Below, in pieces: positions 7,419 to 15,476 of a stretch of 21,299 bases of DNA. Source of the stretch: an uncultured Oscillospiraceae bacterium (GTDB lineage Bacteria; Bacillota; Clostridia; Oscillospirales; Ruminococcaceae). Under the pieces are notes generated by a model that was not told the DNA's origin, ran no database searches, and saw only the letters and a list, made by a program, of their open reading frames with translations. The stretch spans positions 1 through 21,299 of the forward strand of contig CAJGEB010000004.1 in assembly GCA_904502045.1 (NCBI GenBank). Reading direction: 5' to 3'. Every line of letters starts with the position of its first letter. The stretch's first letter is position 1. A program made the translations under genes and the position numbers.

Positions 7419-7765
7419 TAAAGATATTGCCGATAACAGAAGAATCCGAGTTAAAGGAGCTGTGTAAATCTCACGAAGGAGCCTCTGCCTTTTGCGTATA
7501 CGACGGAGAGGAGACCAAGGGAGTTTGCATTTATACAATGAATTTAGAGGAAGAAAAGATAAATATCTTGGAGATGACTGCAGAGAACAGCTTTTATTGC
7601 AACCTTTTAATAAGAGCGGTATTTAATGCGGCTGACTTAAAAGGGGTAAGAAGAGCAGAATTTTCGGAAAATTCCAAAAAGGCAGCAAGCGAAGTGCTGG
7701 ACTGCGAAAAATATCTTACACACGATATTCAGGAACTGTTTTTCGGATGTAAAAATTGCTTGTAA
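7415..7765 (+). CDS. Small hypothetical protein coupled to rluB
   Basis: This is a 116-residue protein I do not recognise with confidence. The start ATG overlaps the rluB stop as ATGA and has GAGG 7 bases upstream, so it is very probably translated and coupled to rluB. The longer frame to 7343 would overlap rluB needlessly. The sequence is acidic, with a central beta-alpha pattern (FCVYDGEETKGVCIYTMN, then INILEMTAENSFYCNLLIRAVFNAADLKGVRRAEF) that resembles the middle of a GNAT acetyltransferase fold. The pyrophosphate-binding loop of active GNAT enzymes is not visible and the protein is short. There are five cysteines, with a CKNC pair near the end. A degenerate GNAT-like protein is a guess only. 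Confidence 0.75.
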   Translation: MIKILPITEESELKELCKSHEGASAFCVYDGEETKGVCIYTMNLEEEKINILEMTAENSFYCNLLIRAVFNAADLKGVRRAEFSENSKKAASEVLDCEKYLTHDIQELFFGCKNCL

Positions 7766-7781
7766 AATTAAAGAGAAGTGC

Positions 7782-7810
7782 TTGTTATTTTTGGAAAATA
7801 GGTATATAAT
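7782..7810 (+). promoter_or_regulatory. Sigma-A-type promoter for the carboxyltransferase cassette
   Basis: TTGTTA (7782-7787) is followed after 17 bp by a consensus TATAAT (7805-7810), about 32 bases before the start codon, implying a short leader. No terminator is visible between the preceding gene and this promoter, so read-through from upstream may add to it. Confidence 0.78.
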
Positions 7811-7842
7811 TGTAATGTTTAAAATATATCGGAGGAATGTAT

Positions 7843-9120
7843 ATGAAACTTACGGCCACAGAAAAGCTAAAACAGCTTTTTGATGATAACGAAGTCAATT
7901 TTATGGACGAACTTATCAACGAAAATACGGGGGAATGTGTTGTTATCGGATACGGAACGGTTGAAGGAATTCCGGTATGGGCATTTTCACAGAATATTTC
8001 GGAAAAAAGCGGTTCGTTCGGAGCTGCTCACGGTAAAAAAATAAGAAAAGTATTTGAAAATGCGATAAAAACGGGAACCCCGGTCGTGGGAATATACGAC
8101 TCCTTCGGAGGAGCAGTAACAGAAGGGGTACAAACGCTTGAGGCTTACGGAGAGCTTATAAAGTCAGCAAACCGCTTGTCCGGAATTGCTCCTTATATTT
8201 CTGTAATATCAGGCAGTTGCGCAGGTTGTGCAACGGTTGCGTCAATGACAAGCGATTTTATAATTATGAATAAAGAGGCGGAGCTGTTTTTAAATCCGAA
8301 AGCGGTATTTAAGGGCGAGGCTGCAGAGAAAGCAGGACTTGTACAGCTTTTATCAGAAGATGATTCCGATGCGCTTGATAAGACCAGAGAGCTCCTTTCA
8401 AGACTTCCGATAAATAATTTATCCGGACTTCCTGCCTATGAAGACACCTGTAAAGAAAGCTTCGGAAATAACGTTTTGGAAAATGTGTTTGACGATGACA
8501 GTATTTTGTACTTAAACGAAGGCTTCGGAGAAGAAGTTCAGTGCGGATTTGCGCTTATAAACGGAGAAAGCTGTGCGTTTGTAAATGCCGTGGGAGAGTT
8601 AGATGCAGATTGCTGTGAAAAGATACTTAAAACAGTAAGCTTTTGCGATTCCTTCAATATTCCGCTTGTGACCTTTATAGATTCGGGTGAGTTTGCGGGA
8701 GAGGGCGCTGATATCATCAAGAAATCAGCCAAGCTTGCAGGAGCTTACGCAGAAGCGTCAAATGTTAAGGTTTCGGTGATAACCGGAAAAGCATACGGAG
8801 CGGTTTACGTTGCGCTTGCGGGTAAAAGCTCTAACAGTGATGAAGTGTTTGCGCTTGAGGATTCCTATATAGGGGTGTTAAATCCCGAAACAGCGGTAGC
8901 TCTTATGTGCGGAGATAAAATAAATAAAGATAAAACGCGCGAAGAGGTAGAAAAGGAATATAAGCAAGATTTTGATGCGCAGGCAGCATTAAAAGGAGGA
9001 TACATCGACGCAGTAGTAACTTCTGAAAATATGCGCAATAAGATTTATGCGGCTTTAGAGGTATTTGCAGGAAAACGTGTTGATAGTCTGCCTAAAAAGC
9101 ATTCTAATATACTGATGTAA
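7843..9120 (+). CDS. Divergent carboxyltransferase subunit, MmdA/12S-like
   Basis: This 425-residue protein belongs to the acyl-CoA carboxyltransferase (crotonase-fold) family, which moves CO2 between carboxybiotin and an acyl-CoA. Family landmarks include SGSFGAAHGKKIRKV, the N-lobe DSFGGAVTEG around residues 86-95, SGSCAGCA at 123-130, RELLSRLPINN, FCDSFNIPLVTFID, KLAGAYAEASNVKVSVITGKAYG and a final KKHSNIL. It is shorter than the roughly 510 residues usual for MmdA or PccB, and several conserved positions differ: GGARIQEG is GGAVTEG, CAGGA is CAGCA, and the C-lobe PGFLPG loop is missing. The ATG at 7843 was chosen over 7837, which abuts the GGAGG site. It heads a set with a biotin carrier and an OadA-like subunit, so it probably acts as the acyl-CoA half of a decarboxylase or transcarboxylase. 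The substrate is unknown. Confidence 0.85.
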   Translation: MKLTATEKLKQLFDDNEVNFMDELINENTGECVVIGYGTVEGIPVWAFSQNISEKSGSFGAAHGKKIRKVFENAIKTGTPVVGIYDSFGGAVTEGVQTLEAYGELIKSANRLSGIAPYISVISGSCAGCATVASMTSDFIIMNKEAELFLNPKAVFKGEAAEKAGLVQLLSEDDSDALDKTRELLSRLPINNLSGLPAYEDTCKESFGNNVLENVFDDDSILYLNEGFGEEVQCGFALINGESCAFVNAVGELDADCCEKILKTVSFCDSFNIPLVTFIDSGEFAGEGADIIKKSAKLAGAYAEASNVKVSVITGKAYGAVYVALAGKSSNSDEVFALEDSYIGVLNPETAVALMCGDKINKDKTREEVEKEYKQDFDAQAALKGGYIDAVVTSENMRNKIYAALEVFAGKRVDSLPKKHSNILM

Positions 9121-9140
9121 TTGATGTGGAGGAAATTAAT

Positions 9141-9536
9141 ATGAAAAAGTATAATATAACGGTAAACGGAAACGCCTATGAAGTAACAGTTGAGGAAGCC
9201 GGAGAGGTTTCGGGAACTCAGATAAAAGCGGAAGCACCGGTAGCTGCTGCACCTGCGGTTAAGGAAGCTCCTGCAGCTGCGCCTAAGGCAGAAGTAAAAG
9301 AGAGTGCACCTGTTGCAAAAGACGGACTCAAGATAAAAGCTCCCATGCCCGGAACGATTCTTGATGTAAAGGTTGCGGTAGGTCAGAGTGTGAAAAAGGG
9401 CGATGTACTTGTAACTCTTGAAGCTATGAAGATGGAAAATGAGATTATGTCGCCGGAAGACGGAAAAGTATTACAAACAGCGGTTAAAAAGGGCGATTCA
9501 GTCAACTCTGATGATTTGCTTATAGTAATAGGTTAA
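9141..9536 (+). CDS. Biotin carboxyl carrier protein, 1.3S/MmdC/GcdC-like
   Basis: This is the mobile biotin carrier that shuttles a carboxyl group between the two catalytic subunits. It has 131 residues: an N-terminal beta segment (MKKYNITVNGNAYEVTVEE), a flexible Ala/Pro-rich linker at about residues 35-60, and a complete biotinyl domain. The attachment motif EAMKMEN has the biotinylated lysine at K97, 34 residues from the C-terminus as is usual. A GTG at 9126 is in frame, but it lies upstream of the GGAGG site, so the ATG at 9141 is the better start. It sits 20 bases after the carboxyltransferase gene and 21 before the OadA-like gene. A biotin protein ligase elsewhere in the genome is needed to activate it. 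Confidence 0.95.
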   Translation: MKKYNITVNGNAYEVTVEEAGEVSGTQIKAEAPVAAAPAVKEAPAAAPKAEVKESAPVAKDGLKIKAPMPGTILDVKVAVGQSVKKGDVLVTLEAMKMENEIMSPEDGKVLQTAVKKGDSVNSDDLLIVIG

Positions 9537-9557
9537 TGCAGAAAGGACAGTATACTT

Positions 9558-10958
9558 ATGTCACAAGTTAAAATTACCGAAACTTTATTACGTGATGCTC
9601 ATCAGTCGTTGATAGCGACCAGAATGACAGCGGACGATATGCTGCCTATGCTTAAAGCTATAGACGAAGTAGGATTTTATTCCGCAGAGGTGTGGGGCGG
9701 AGCTACTTTTGATGCTTGTATGCGCTTTTTGAATGAGGATCCGTGGGAAAGGCTCAGAACGATACGCCAAAATATGCCTAATACAAAGCTCCAGATGCTT
9801 TTTAGAGGACAGAATATGTTGGGATACCGTCATTATGCTGACGACGTTGTGGAGTATTTTATTGCTCGTTCTGCGGCTAACGGTATAGATATTTTAAGAG
9901 TATTTGACGCTTTGAATGATATTCGCAATCTTGCGACTGCAATACGCGCATCTAAAAAAGAGAATGTTCATTTACAGGCGGCTATGTCTTACACGATAAG
10001 TCCGGTTCATGATATAGAGTATTTTGTAAAATATGCAAAGCAGCTTGAAAATGAAGGAGCCGATTCTATTTGCATAAAGGATATGGCAGGACTTATTACT
10101 CCGTATGTAGCGTATGAGCTGGTGAAGGAATTAAAAAACGAGGTAAAGATTCCGATACAGCTTCACACGCATTACACTTCGGGAATGGCTTCTATGGCGT
10201 GTCTTAAAGCAATAGAGGCGGGCTGCGACGTTATTGATACCGCTATGTCACCTATGGCGCTCGGAACGAGTCATCCTGCTACCGAAACTATGGTTGCTGT
10301 GTTGCAGGGTACTGAATATGATACAGGACTTAGCTTGGAAAAACTCAATGAAGTAAGAGGATATGCAGTTAAGCTGAGAGATAAATATTGCGCAGAAGGA
10401 CTTTTGAATCAAAAGCTGTTGGGAGTAGATGCAAATACTTTGTTGTATCAGGTTCCTGGCGGAATGCTTTCTAACTTAGTATCTCAGCTTAAGCAAGCGG
10501 GTAAGGAAGATAAGCTCGATGAAGTACTCAATGAAGTACCGAGAGTAAGAGAAGATGCAGGATATCCGCCGCTCGTTACTCCGACCTCTCAGATAGTGGG
10601 AACTCAGGCGGTTTATAACGTTATAACCGGCGAGAGATATAAGATGGTTACCAAGGAGTTTAAAGGACTTCTCAGAGGCGAATACGGAAAGACTCCTGTA
10701 GCTCCCGATCCTGAATTCAGAAAGAAAATAATCGGAGATGCGGAGCCGATAGACTGCAGACCGGCTGATCTTATTGCTCCCGAGCTTCAAAAATTAAGAG
10801 ATGAATTCCCGCAGAAATATTATGAGCAGGAAGAGGATGTGCTGAGTTTAGCACAGTTCCCGCAGGTAGCTGCAGACTTTTTTGAAAAAAGAAGCGATAA
10901 TAAACACGGCGTTGATTCCGCTCATTGCGATAAAAAGAATTTAGTTCATCCGATGTAA
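9558..10958 (+). CDS. oadA: Oxaloacetate decarboxylase alpha-like subunit (5S/PycB-type), no biotin domain
   Basis: This subunit transfers a carboxyl group between oxaloacetate/pyruvate and biotin. The TIM-barrel carboxyltransferase signature is clear: ETLLRDAHQSLIATRM with metal ligand D13, EVWGGATFDACMRFLNEDPWERL, the presumed carboxylated K174 in CIKDMAGL, and metal ligands H203 and H205 in LHTHYTSGMA. The conserved PYC/OADA C-terminal domain follows. The 466-residue protein ends soon after AADFFEKR, with a short tail and no biotinyl domain, which is instead encoded by the preceding gene. This is the layout of the transcarboxylase 5S subunit or of split OadA/PycB. With no biotin carboxylase gene nearby, a pyruvate carboxylase role is less likely. 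AAAGGACAG upstream is its ribosome binding site. Confidence 0.92.
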   Translation: MSQVKITETLLRDAHQSLIATRMTADDMLPMLKAIDEVGFYSAEVWGGATFDACMRFLNEDPWERLRTIRQNMPNTKLQMLFRGQNMLGYRHYADDVVEYFIARSAANGIDILRVFDALNDIRNLATAIRASKKENVHLQAAMSYTISPVHDIEYFVKYAKQLENEGADSICIKDMAGLITPYVAYELVKELKNEVKIPIQLHTHYTSGMASMACLKAIEAGCDVIDTAMSPMALGTSHPATETMVAVLQGTEYDTGLSLEKLNEVRGYAVKLRDKYCAEGLLNQKLLGVDANTLLYQVPGGMLSNLVSQLKQAGKEDKLDEVLNEVPRVREDAGYPPLVTPTSQIVGTQAVYNVITGERYKMVTKEFKGLLRGEYGKTPVAPDPEFRKKIIGDAEPIDCRPADLIAPELQKLRDEFPQKYYEQEEDVLSLAQFPQVAADFFEKRSDNKHGVDSAHCDKKNLVHPM

Positions 10959-10982
10959 AAAATAAGATTGAGGTATTCACTT

Positions 10983-11861
10983 ATGATAAGCAGTATGACG
11001 GGCTACGGAAGGGCTCAAAATATAATCGGAGGTAAAGATATTACGGTTGAGATAAAGTCCGTAAATCACCGATTTTTTGAGTTTTCGGCTAAGCTTCCGA
11101 GGAATTACGGTTACCTTGAAGAAAAATTAAAATCTTTTATACAGAGCAACGTTTCAAGAGGTAAGGTTGACGTATCCGTAACTATATTTAATGTTTCCGG
11201 AGCAGGCTCTGAGGTTGAAATGAATACAGAGCTTGCCGAGGGGTACATAAAGGCGCTGAGGGAGTTCAATGCTTCTGCAGGACTTTCTGACGATATCGCG
11301 TTATCTAATGTTGCCCGTTTTCCTGAGGTATTTAATGTGAAAAAAGCCGAGGAAAATGAGGATGAAATTTGGAACGCGGTAAAAGAGATTACTGAAGTTG
11401 CAGTGGACAAGTTTGTTTGTATGCGTCGTATCGAGGGAGAAAAATTAAAACAGGACCTTGAAACAAAGCTTGATTTTATATTAAGTAAAGTCGAGGTGGT
11501 TGAGGAGCGTTCCCCCCAAACAGTTAGTGCTTACAGAAAACGTTTATATGATAAGCTTAGTGAGATTTTGGAAAACAGTAAGTTTGATGAGCAGAGAATA
11601 TTGACGGAAGCTGCTTTATTTGCAGAAAAAATTGCTGTTGACGAAGAAACGGTAAGATTGAGGAGCCATATAGAGCAGTTTGGAAATATATTAGAAAACG
11701 AAAATGCAGTCGGACGAAAACTGGACTTTTTAGTTCAGGAAATTAACCGTGAAGTGAATACTATAGGCTCCAAGGCACAGGATACCGTAATAGCCAAAAC
11801 GGTAATTGATATGAAGTCCGAAATCGAAAAGATAAGAGAACAGATTCAAAATCTTGAGTAG
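10983..11861 (+). CDS. yicC: YicC family endoribonuclease
   Basis: YicC/YloC proteins are endoribonucleases involved in RNA turnover and, in enteric bacteria, small-RNA decay. The 292-residue protein shows the family start SMTGYGRA, followed by VEIKSVNHRFFEFSAKLPR, and the C-terminal motif IEQFGNILENENAVGRKLDFLVQEINREVNTIGSKA, which leads to a coiled-coil-like helix. A frame extension to a TTG at 10968 exists, but GAGGT lies 8 bases before the ATG at 10983, making that the better start. Only 24 bases separate it from the oadA stop and no terminator is seen, so it may be read from the carboxyltransferase promoter. The following remA-gmk-rpoZ-priA order is typical for Clostridia. Confidence 0.95.
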   Translation: MISSMTGYGRAQNIIGGKDITVEIKSVNHRFFEFSAKLPRNYGYLEEKLKSFIQSNVSRGKVDVSVTIFNVSGAGSEVEMNTELAEGYIKALREFNASAGLSDDIALSNVARFPEVFNVKKAEENEDEIWNAVKEITEVAVDKFVCMRRIEGEKLKQDLETKLDFILSKVEVVEERSPQTVSAYRKRLYDKLSEILENSKFDEQRILTEAALFAEKIAVDEETVRLRSHIEQFGNILENENAVGRKLDFLVQEINREVNTIGSKAQDTVIAKTVIDMKSEIEKIREQIQNLE

Positions 11862-11881
11862 TGTTTTACGGAGGATAAGTA

Positions 11882-12139
11882 ATGAAGCTTATTAATATAG
11901 GGTTTGGAAATATGGTGTCTGCAGGAAGACTTGTAGCAATAGTAAGTCCGGAGTCGGCTCCCATCAAAAGAATAATACAAGATGCAAAAGAGAGAGGTAC
12001 TCTTATAGACGCTACTTACGGAAGAAGAACGAGAGCAGTAATAATAACAGATTCTGACCATGTTATATTATCTGCAGTTCAGCCCGAAACGGTAGCTAAC
12101 AGGCTTACCGATGATGAGGAAATTGAAGATGAAGAATAA
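11882..12139 (+). CDS. remA: RemA family DNA-binding regulator (DUF370)
   Basis: This 85-residue protein matches RemA closely: [30 protein letters not shown] at the start, then [32 protein letters not shown]. In Bacillus subtilis RemA forms rings that bind DNA and activate biofilm matrix and osmoprotection genes. In Clostridia its target genes are largely unstudied. GGAGG lies 6 bases before the start. The 3' end overlaps the start of gmk by 11 bases. The C-terminal tail is very acidic (DDEEIEDEE), partly because it shares codons with the gmk ribosome binding site region. Confidence 0.95.
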   Translation: MKLINIGFGNMVSAGRLVAIVSPESAPIKRIIQDAKERGTLIDATYGRRTRAVIITDSDHVILSAVQPETVANRLTDDEEIEDEE

Positions 12140-12740
12140 AAAAGGACAGTTATTGGTTATTTCCGGTCCGTCCGGAGTCGGAAAAGGAACTATTCTTGCA
12201 GCTGTTATGGAAAAGAATAAAAATATCTCTTTTTCAGTTTCCGCGACTACACGAAATCCGAGACCGGGAGAGGTGGACGGAGAGCACTACTATTTTGTAA
12301 AAAAAGAGCAATTTTTTGAAATGGTAGACTCCAAAGAGATGTTGGAGTATGCCGAATACAGCGGCAATTATTACGGTACTCCCAAAAAAGCGGTTGAAAA
12401 AAAGCTTGCGGAAGGCTTTGATGTGGCACTTGATATAGATGTACAAGGTGCATTTCAAATTATGGAGATATTTCCTGATGCTTTGTTTGTATTCATAGTT
12501 CCGCCCACGATAGAGGAGCTTTCAAGAAGACTTGCTAAGCGCGGAACCGAAGATGCCGAAAGCGTAGCTAAAAGATTAAATGCCGCAAAAAACGAGCTAA
12601 AACAAGCGAATAAGTTTGACTATATCGTTGTTAATAACGCTCTTGATGAGGCAATTGCTAACGTAGAGGCAATAATAGCTGCAGGAAGATGCCGCAGTGA
12701 AAGAATGTCGGATTTATTAGAAAGTTTAAATAAAATGTAA
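12129..12740 (+). CDS. gmk: Guanylate kinase
   Basis: Gmk converts GMP to GDP with ATP and is essential for GTP and dGTP supply. The P-loop GPSGVGKGT is at residues 13-21 with K19 contacting phosphate. The GMP-binding features [30 protein letters not shown] and the DIDVQGA strand are all present, as is the adenine-side RLAKRGTED lid region. The 203-residue length is normal. Earlier ATG codons in frame exist from 12111, but GAGGA sits 8 bases before the ATG at 12129. The gene overlaps remA by 11 bases, which suggests translational coupling. Confidence 0.97.
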   Translation: MKNKKGQLLVISGPSGVGKGTILAAVMEKNKNISFSVSATTRNPRPGEVDGEHYYFVKKEQFFEMVDSKEMLEYAEYSGNYYGTPKKAVEKKLAEGFDVALDIDVQGAFQIMEIFPDALFVFIVPPTIEELSRRLAKRGTEDAESVAKRLNAAKNELKQANKFDYIVVNNALDEAIANVEAIIAAGRCRSERMSDLLESLNKM

Positions 12741-12764
12741 AAAAGGAAAAGGAGAAATGTTATT

Positions 12765-12983
12765 ATGATGTTGAAGCCTTCTCTTGCACAGATACTTAAA
12801 AAAGATGAAAGCTACTATTCATTAGTAGTTGCGGTTGCTAAAAGAGCCAGAGAAATTGCAGAAGAATCCGAAAAGGAAAAAATCTCATTAACAGAAAAAC
12901 CTGTGCAGCTTGCTGTTGAAGATTTTGCTTTTGGAAAATATTATTTAATTGAGAGTAAAAATATCGGGGTAGCAAAAGAGTAA
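12765..12983 (+). CDS. rpoZ: RNA polymerase subunit omega
   Basis: This 72-residue protein has the omega-type N-terminus (MLKPSLAQILKKDESYYSLVVAVAKRAREIAEES), in which the VVAVAKRAREI helix is the conserved beta-prime-binding element. Omega chaperones assembly of RNA polymerase. The C-terminal half (KPVQLAVEDFAFGKYYLIES) is less conserved. Its position directly after gmk and before priA is the standard one and supports the assignment. Two adjacent ATG codons are possible starts; the first has the better spacing from AAAGGAG. Confidence 0.9.
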   Translation: MMLKPSLAQILKKDESYYSLVVAVAKRAREIAEESEKEKISLTEKPVQLAVEDFAFGKYYLIESKNIGVAKE

Positions 12984-13007
12984 TAAAAAGAGGAGGGGCT
13001 TGTCGCT

Positions 13008-15464
13008 GTGTATAAGGTTGCAAAAGTAGCGGTCGACAAAGCCGCTTTTCATTTTGATAAACTGTTTAGCTATATCATTCCCGAAGAGATGCATGAAAAG
13101 GCTTCTGAAGGAATGAGAGTAGTTGTTCCATTTGGAATGTCAAACAGAAAAAGACAAGGAATAATAGTTGAAATATGTGAAGAGAACCCTGAGGTTCCAT
13201 TGAAACCCATCAGCGAAATATTAGATAAAAAACCTATGGTTTCTAAGGAGTTGCTTACTCTTTCCGAGTATCTTGCAGAAACCTCTTATGTAACGCGATA
13301 TGACGCAATAAAAGCGATGCTTCCGTCGGGAATCAACTACGATTTCAAATTTTCTTACGCCTATAACAAAGAATTTGATTTAGACAACTCAAAAGTAAAC
13401 GATACTGAAAAAAGTATAGTTTTGTATCTTAAGGAAAAAGATGGATTTGAAAGCGAGAGCAGAATAGTTGATAAATTTGATTTAGATGGAGTATCCGTGA
13501 TGAAAAATCTTGTCAAGGTCGGAGCCTTGATATGCAATGAAAGCGCAAAACGCCGTATCGGAGATAAAACTCAAATGATGACAAGACTTGCAGTAAGCGA
13601 TGATGAGGCTGAGGTCTTGATGGGAAAAATGACCGAAAAACAAAAAGCAGTAGTTGAGTTTTTGCTTGATAACGGAGCCGCAGCAGTAAAGGAGATCCTC
13701 TATTATACCTCTGTAACAAAATCGGTCTGTGATACATTGGAAAGAAAGGGAATAGTTGAATATTATTCCGGTGATGTTTACAGAAGCCCCTATGAAGGAT
13801 ACGGTGAAATTGAAAGAGATACGGATATTGTTCTTTCTAAAGCACAGCAAAATGCATATCTCGGACTTAAGGAACAATATGACAGCCGAAAATTCAGTGT
13901 TTCGCTATTGTTTGGAATTACCGGCAGCGGCAAAACACAAGTATATCTTAAACTAATAAGTCACGTAATAAGCGAGGGTAGGGGAGTAATTGCTCTTATG
14001 CCCGAGATTTCTCTTACTCCTCAAGCAGTAGAAAAGTTCAGGAAATATTTCGGTGAAAGGGTAGCGTTACTCCACAGCGCGCTGTCTGTCGGCGAGAGAA
14101 TTGATGAGTGGAAGCGAGTCGAGAGCGGTGAAGCGGATATAGTCATCGGTACTCGTTCTGCGGTGTTTGCTCCGGTGAAAAATCTGGGACTTATTATTAT
14201 GGATGAGGAGCAAGAAGCGACATATAAATCAGAAAATACTCCCAGATATCACGCAAGAGATATCGCCAAGGTAAGATGCAGGTATAATAATTCCCTTTTG
14301 TTGCTCGCCTCTGCAACCCCGTCGGTTGAAAGCAGATATTTTGCTGAGAAAGGCAGATATTCACTGTATCATCTTAATAAAAGATACGGCGGAGCTATAT
14401 TGCCTGATGTTAATATTATAGATATGAAAGAGGAACAACGAGCAGGCAATCTTTCTCCGATAAGCTTTGAGCTTGCGGAGGAAATGAAATATAATCTTGA
14501 ACACGGCGAACAAACCTTACTTCTGATAAATCGCAGAGGATATAATACCATTATAAAATGTTCTGAGTGCGGAGAGGCAGCTACCTGTCCTAACTGCAGC
14601 ATAGCGCTCACATACCATCGTGCTAATGAAAGAGTAATGTGCCATTATTGCGGTTACTCTGAAGATGCAGGCGGAGTCTGCTCAAAATGCGGCAGTAAGT
14701 ATGTCAGATATGACGGGGTGGGGACTCAAAGATTAGAGGAAGAGATAAAAAGTATGTTCCCGTCTGCTAAAGTTTTAAGAATGGACGCGGATACTACTAT
14801 GACAAAATCCTCCTATGCAAACTCGTTTAGGGATTTTTCTGATGGTAAATATGATATAATGCTCGGAACCCAAATGATAGCAAAAGGACTTGATTTTCCG
14901 AATGTCACTCTTGTCGGAGTGATATCAGCAGACAGTTCCTTGTTCGGAAATGATTTCAGAAGCTACGAAAGAACCTTTAGTTTACTCACTCAGGTGATCG
15001 GACGTTGCGGGCGTGCTGATAAAAAAGGACGAGCTATTGTACAAACCTTTTCTCCTGAAAACAGGATAATCGAATATGCATCAAATCAGGACTACAACAG
15101 TTTCTTTGAAAATGAGATAGCGAACCGTTCTGTAATGCTCTATCCGCCGTATTGTGATATGTGTGAGGTAGGGTTTTCTGGAGAAAAAGAGAGCGAGGTC
15201 ATTAATGCTGCAGGGTATTTTATGGGAGCGTTCAAAAAGATTGCATCTGAGAAATATCCAAAGTTACCGCTCAGAGCGTATGGTCCGGTGGCATCGGGAA
15301 TATTAAAAGTAAGCAACAAATACCGATATAAAATAATTATAAAATGTAAAAATAATACTGAATTCAGAGCCTTTATGAGTGAAATTTTAAAACAAACCGA
15401 AGGTATTAAAGAATTTAGAAATATAAATGTTTATATAGACGGAAACTTTTCCGGAATCGTTTAG
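13008..15464 (+). CDS. priA: Primosomal protein N', replication restart helicase PriA
   Basis: PriA recognises stalled or repaired forks and reloads the replisome. The 818-residue protein begins at GTG after a strong AGGAGGGG site. It has the N-terminal DNA-binding domain (VAVDKAAFHFDKLFSY) and a helicase core with Walker A GITGSGKT (residues 303-310) and the DExH-type box DEEQ (399-402), followed by YKSENTPRYHARD. Between the helicase lobes lie eight cysteines in CxxC-type pairs (C518, C521, C527, C530, C545, C548, C558, C561) that bind two zinc ions. Then come GTQRLEEE, the motif LGTQMIAKGLDFPNVTLVGV, and VIGRCGRADKKG. The box is DEEQ where most PriA proteins have DEEH. The protein is slightly longer than usual because of an insertion-rich region around residues 115-265. 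Confidence 0.97.
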   Translation: MYKVAKVAVDKAAFHFDKLFSYIIPEEMHEKASEGMRVVVPFGMSNRKRQGIIVEICEENPEVPLKPISEILDKKPMVSKELLTLSEYLAETSYVTRYDAIKAMLPSGINYDFKFSYAYNKEFDLDNSKVNDTEKSIVLYLKEKDGFESESRIVDKFDLDGVSVMKNLVKVGALICNESAKRRIGDKTQMMTRLAVSDDEAEVLMGKMTEKQKAVVEFLLDNGAAAVKEILYYTSVTKSVCDTLERKGIVEYYSGDVYRSPYEGYGEIERDTDIVLSKAQQNAYLGLKEQYDSRKFSVSLLFGITGSGKTQVYLKLISHVISEGRGVIALMPEISLTPQAVEKFRKYFGERVALLHSALSVGERIDEWKRVESGEADIVIGTRSAVFAPVKNLGLIIMDEEQEATYKSENTPRYHARDIAKVRCRYNNSLLLLASATPSVESRYFAEKGRYSLYHLNKRYGGAILPDVNIIDMKEEQRAGNLSPISFELAEEMKYNLEHGEQTLLLINRRGYNTIIKCSECGEAATCPNCSIALTYHRANERVMCHYCGYSEDAGGVCSKCGSKYVRYDGVGTQRLEEEIKSMFPSAKVLRMDADTTMTKSSYANSFRDFSDGKYDIMLGTQMIAKGLDFPNVTLVGVISADSSLFGNDFRSYERTFSLLTQVIGRCGRADKKGRAIVQTFSPENRIIEYASNQDYNSFFENEIANRSVMLYPPYCDMCEVGFSGEKESEVINAAGYFMGAFKKIASEKYPKLPLRAYGPVASGILKVSNKYRYKIIIKCKNNTEFRAFMSEILKQTEGIKEFRNINVYIDGNFSGIV

Positions 15465-15476
15465 GAGGAAGAAAAA

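Noticed and set aside
7786..7800. TATTTT-TGG-AAAATA hairpin after the small gene, considered as terminator.
   Set aside because: It has A-T pairs only and overlaps the spacer of a good promoter, so it is unlikely to stop transcription.
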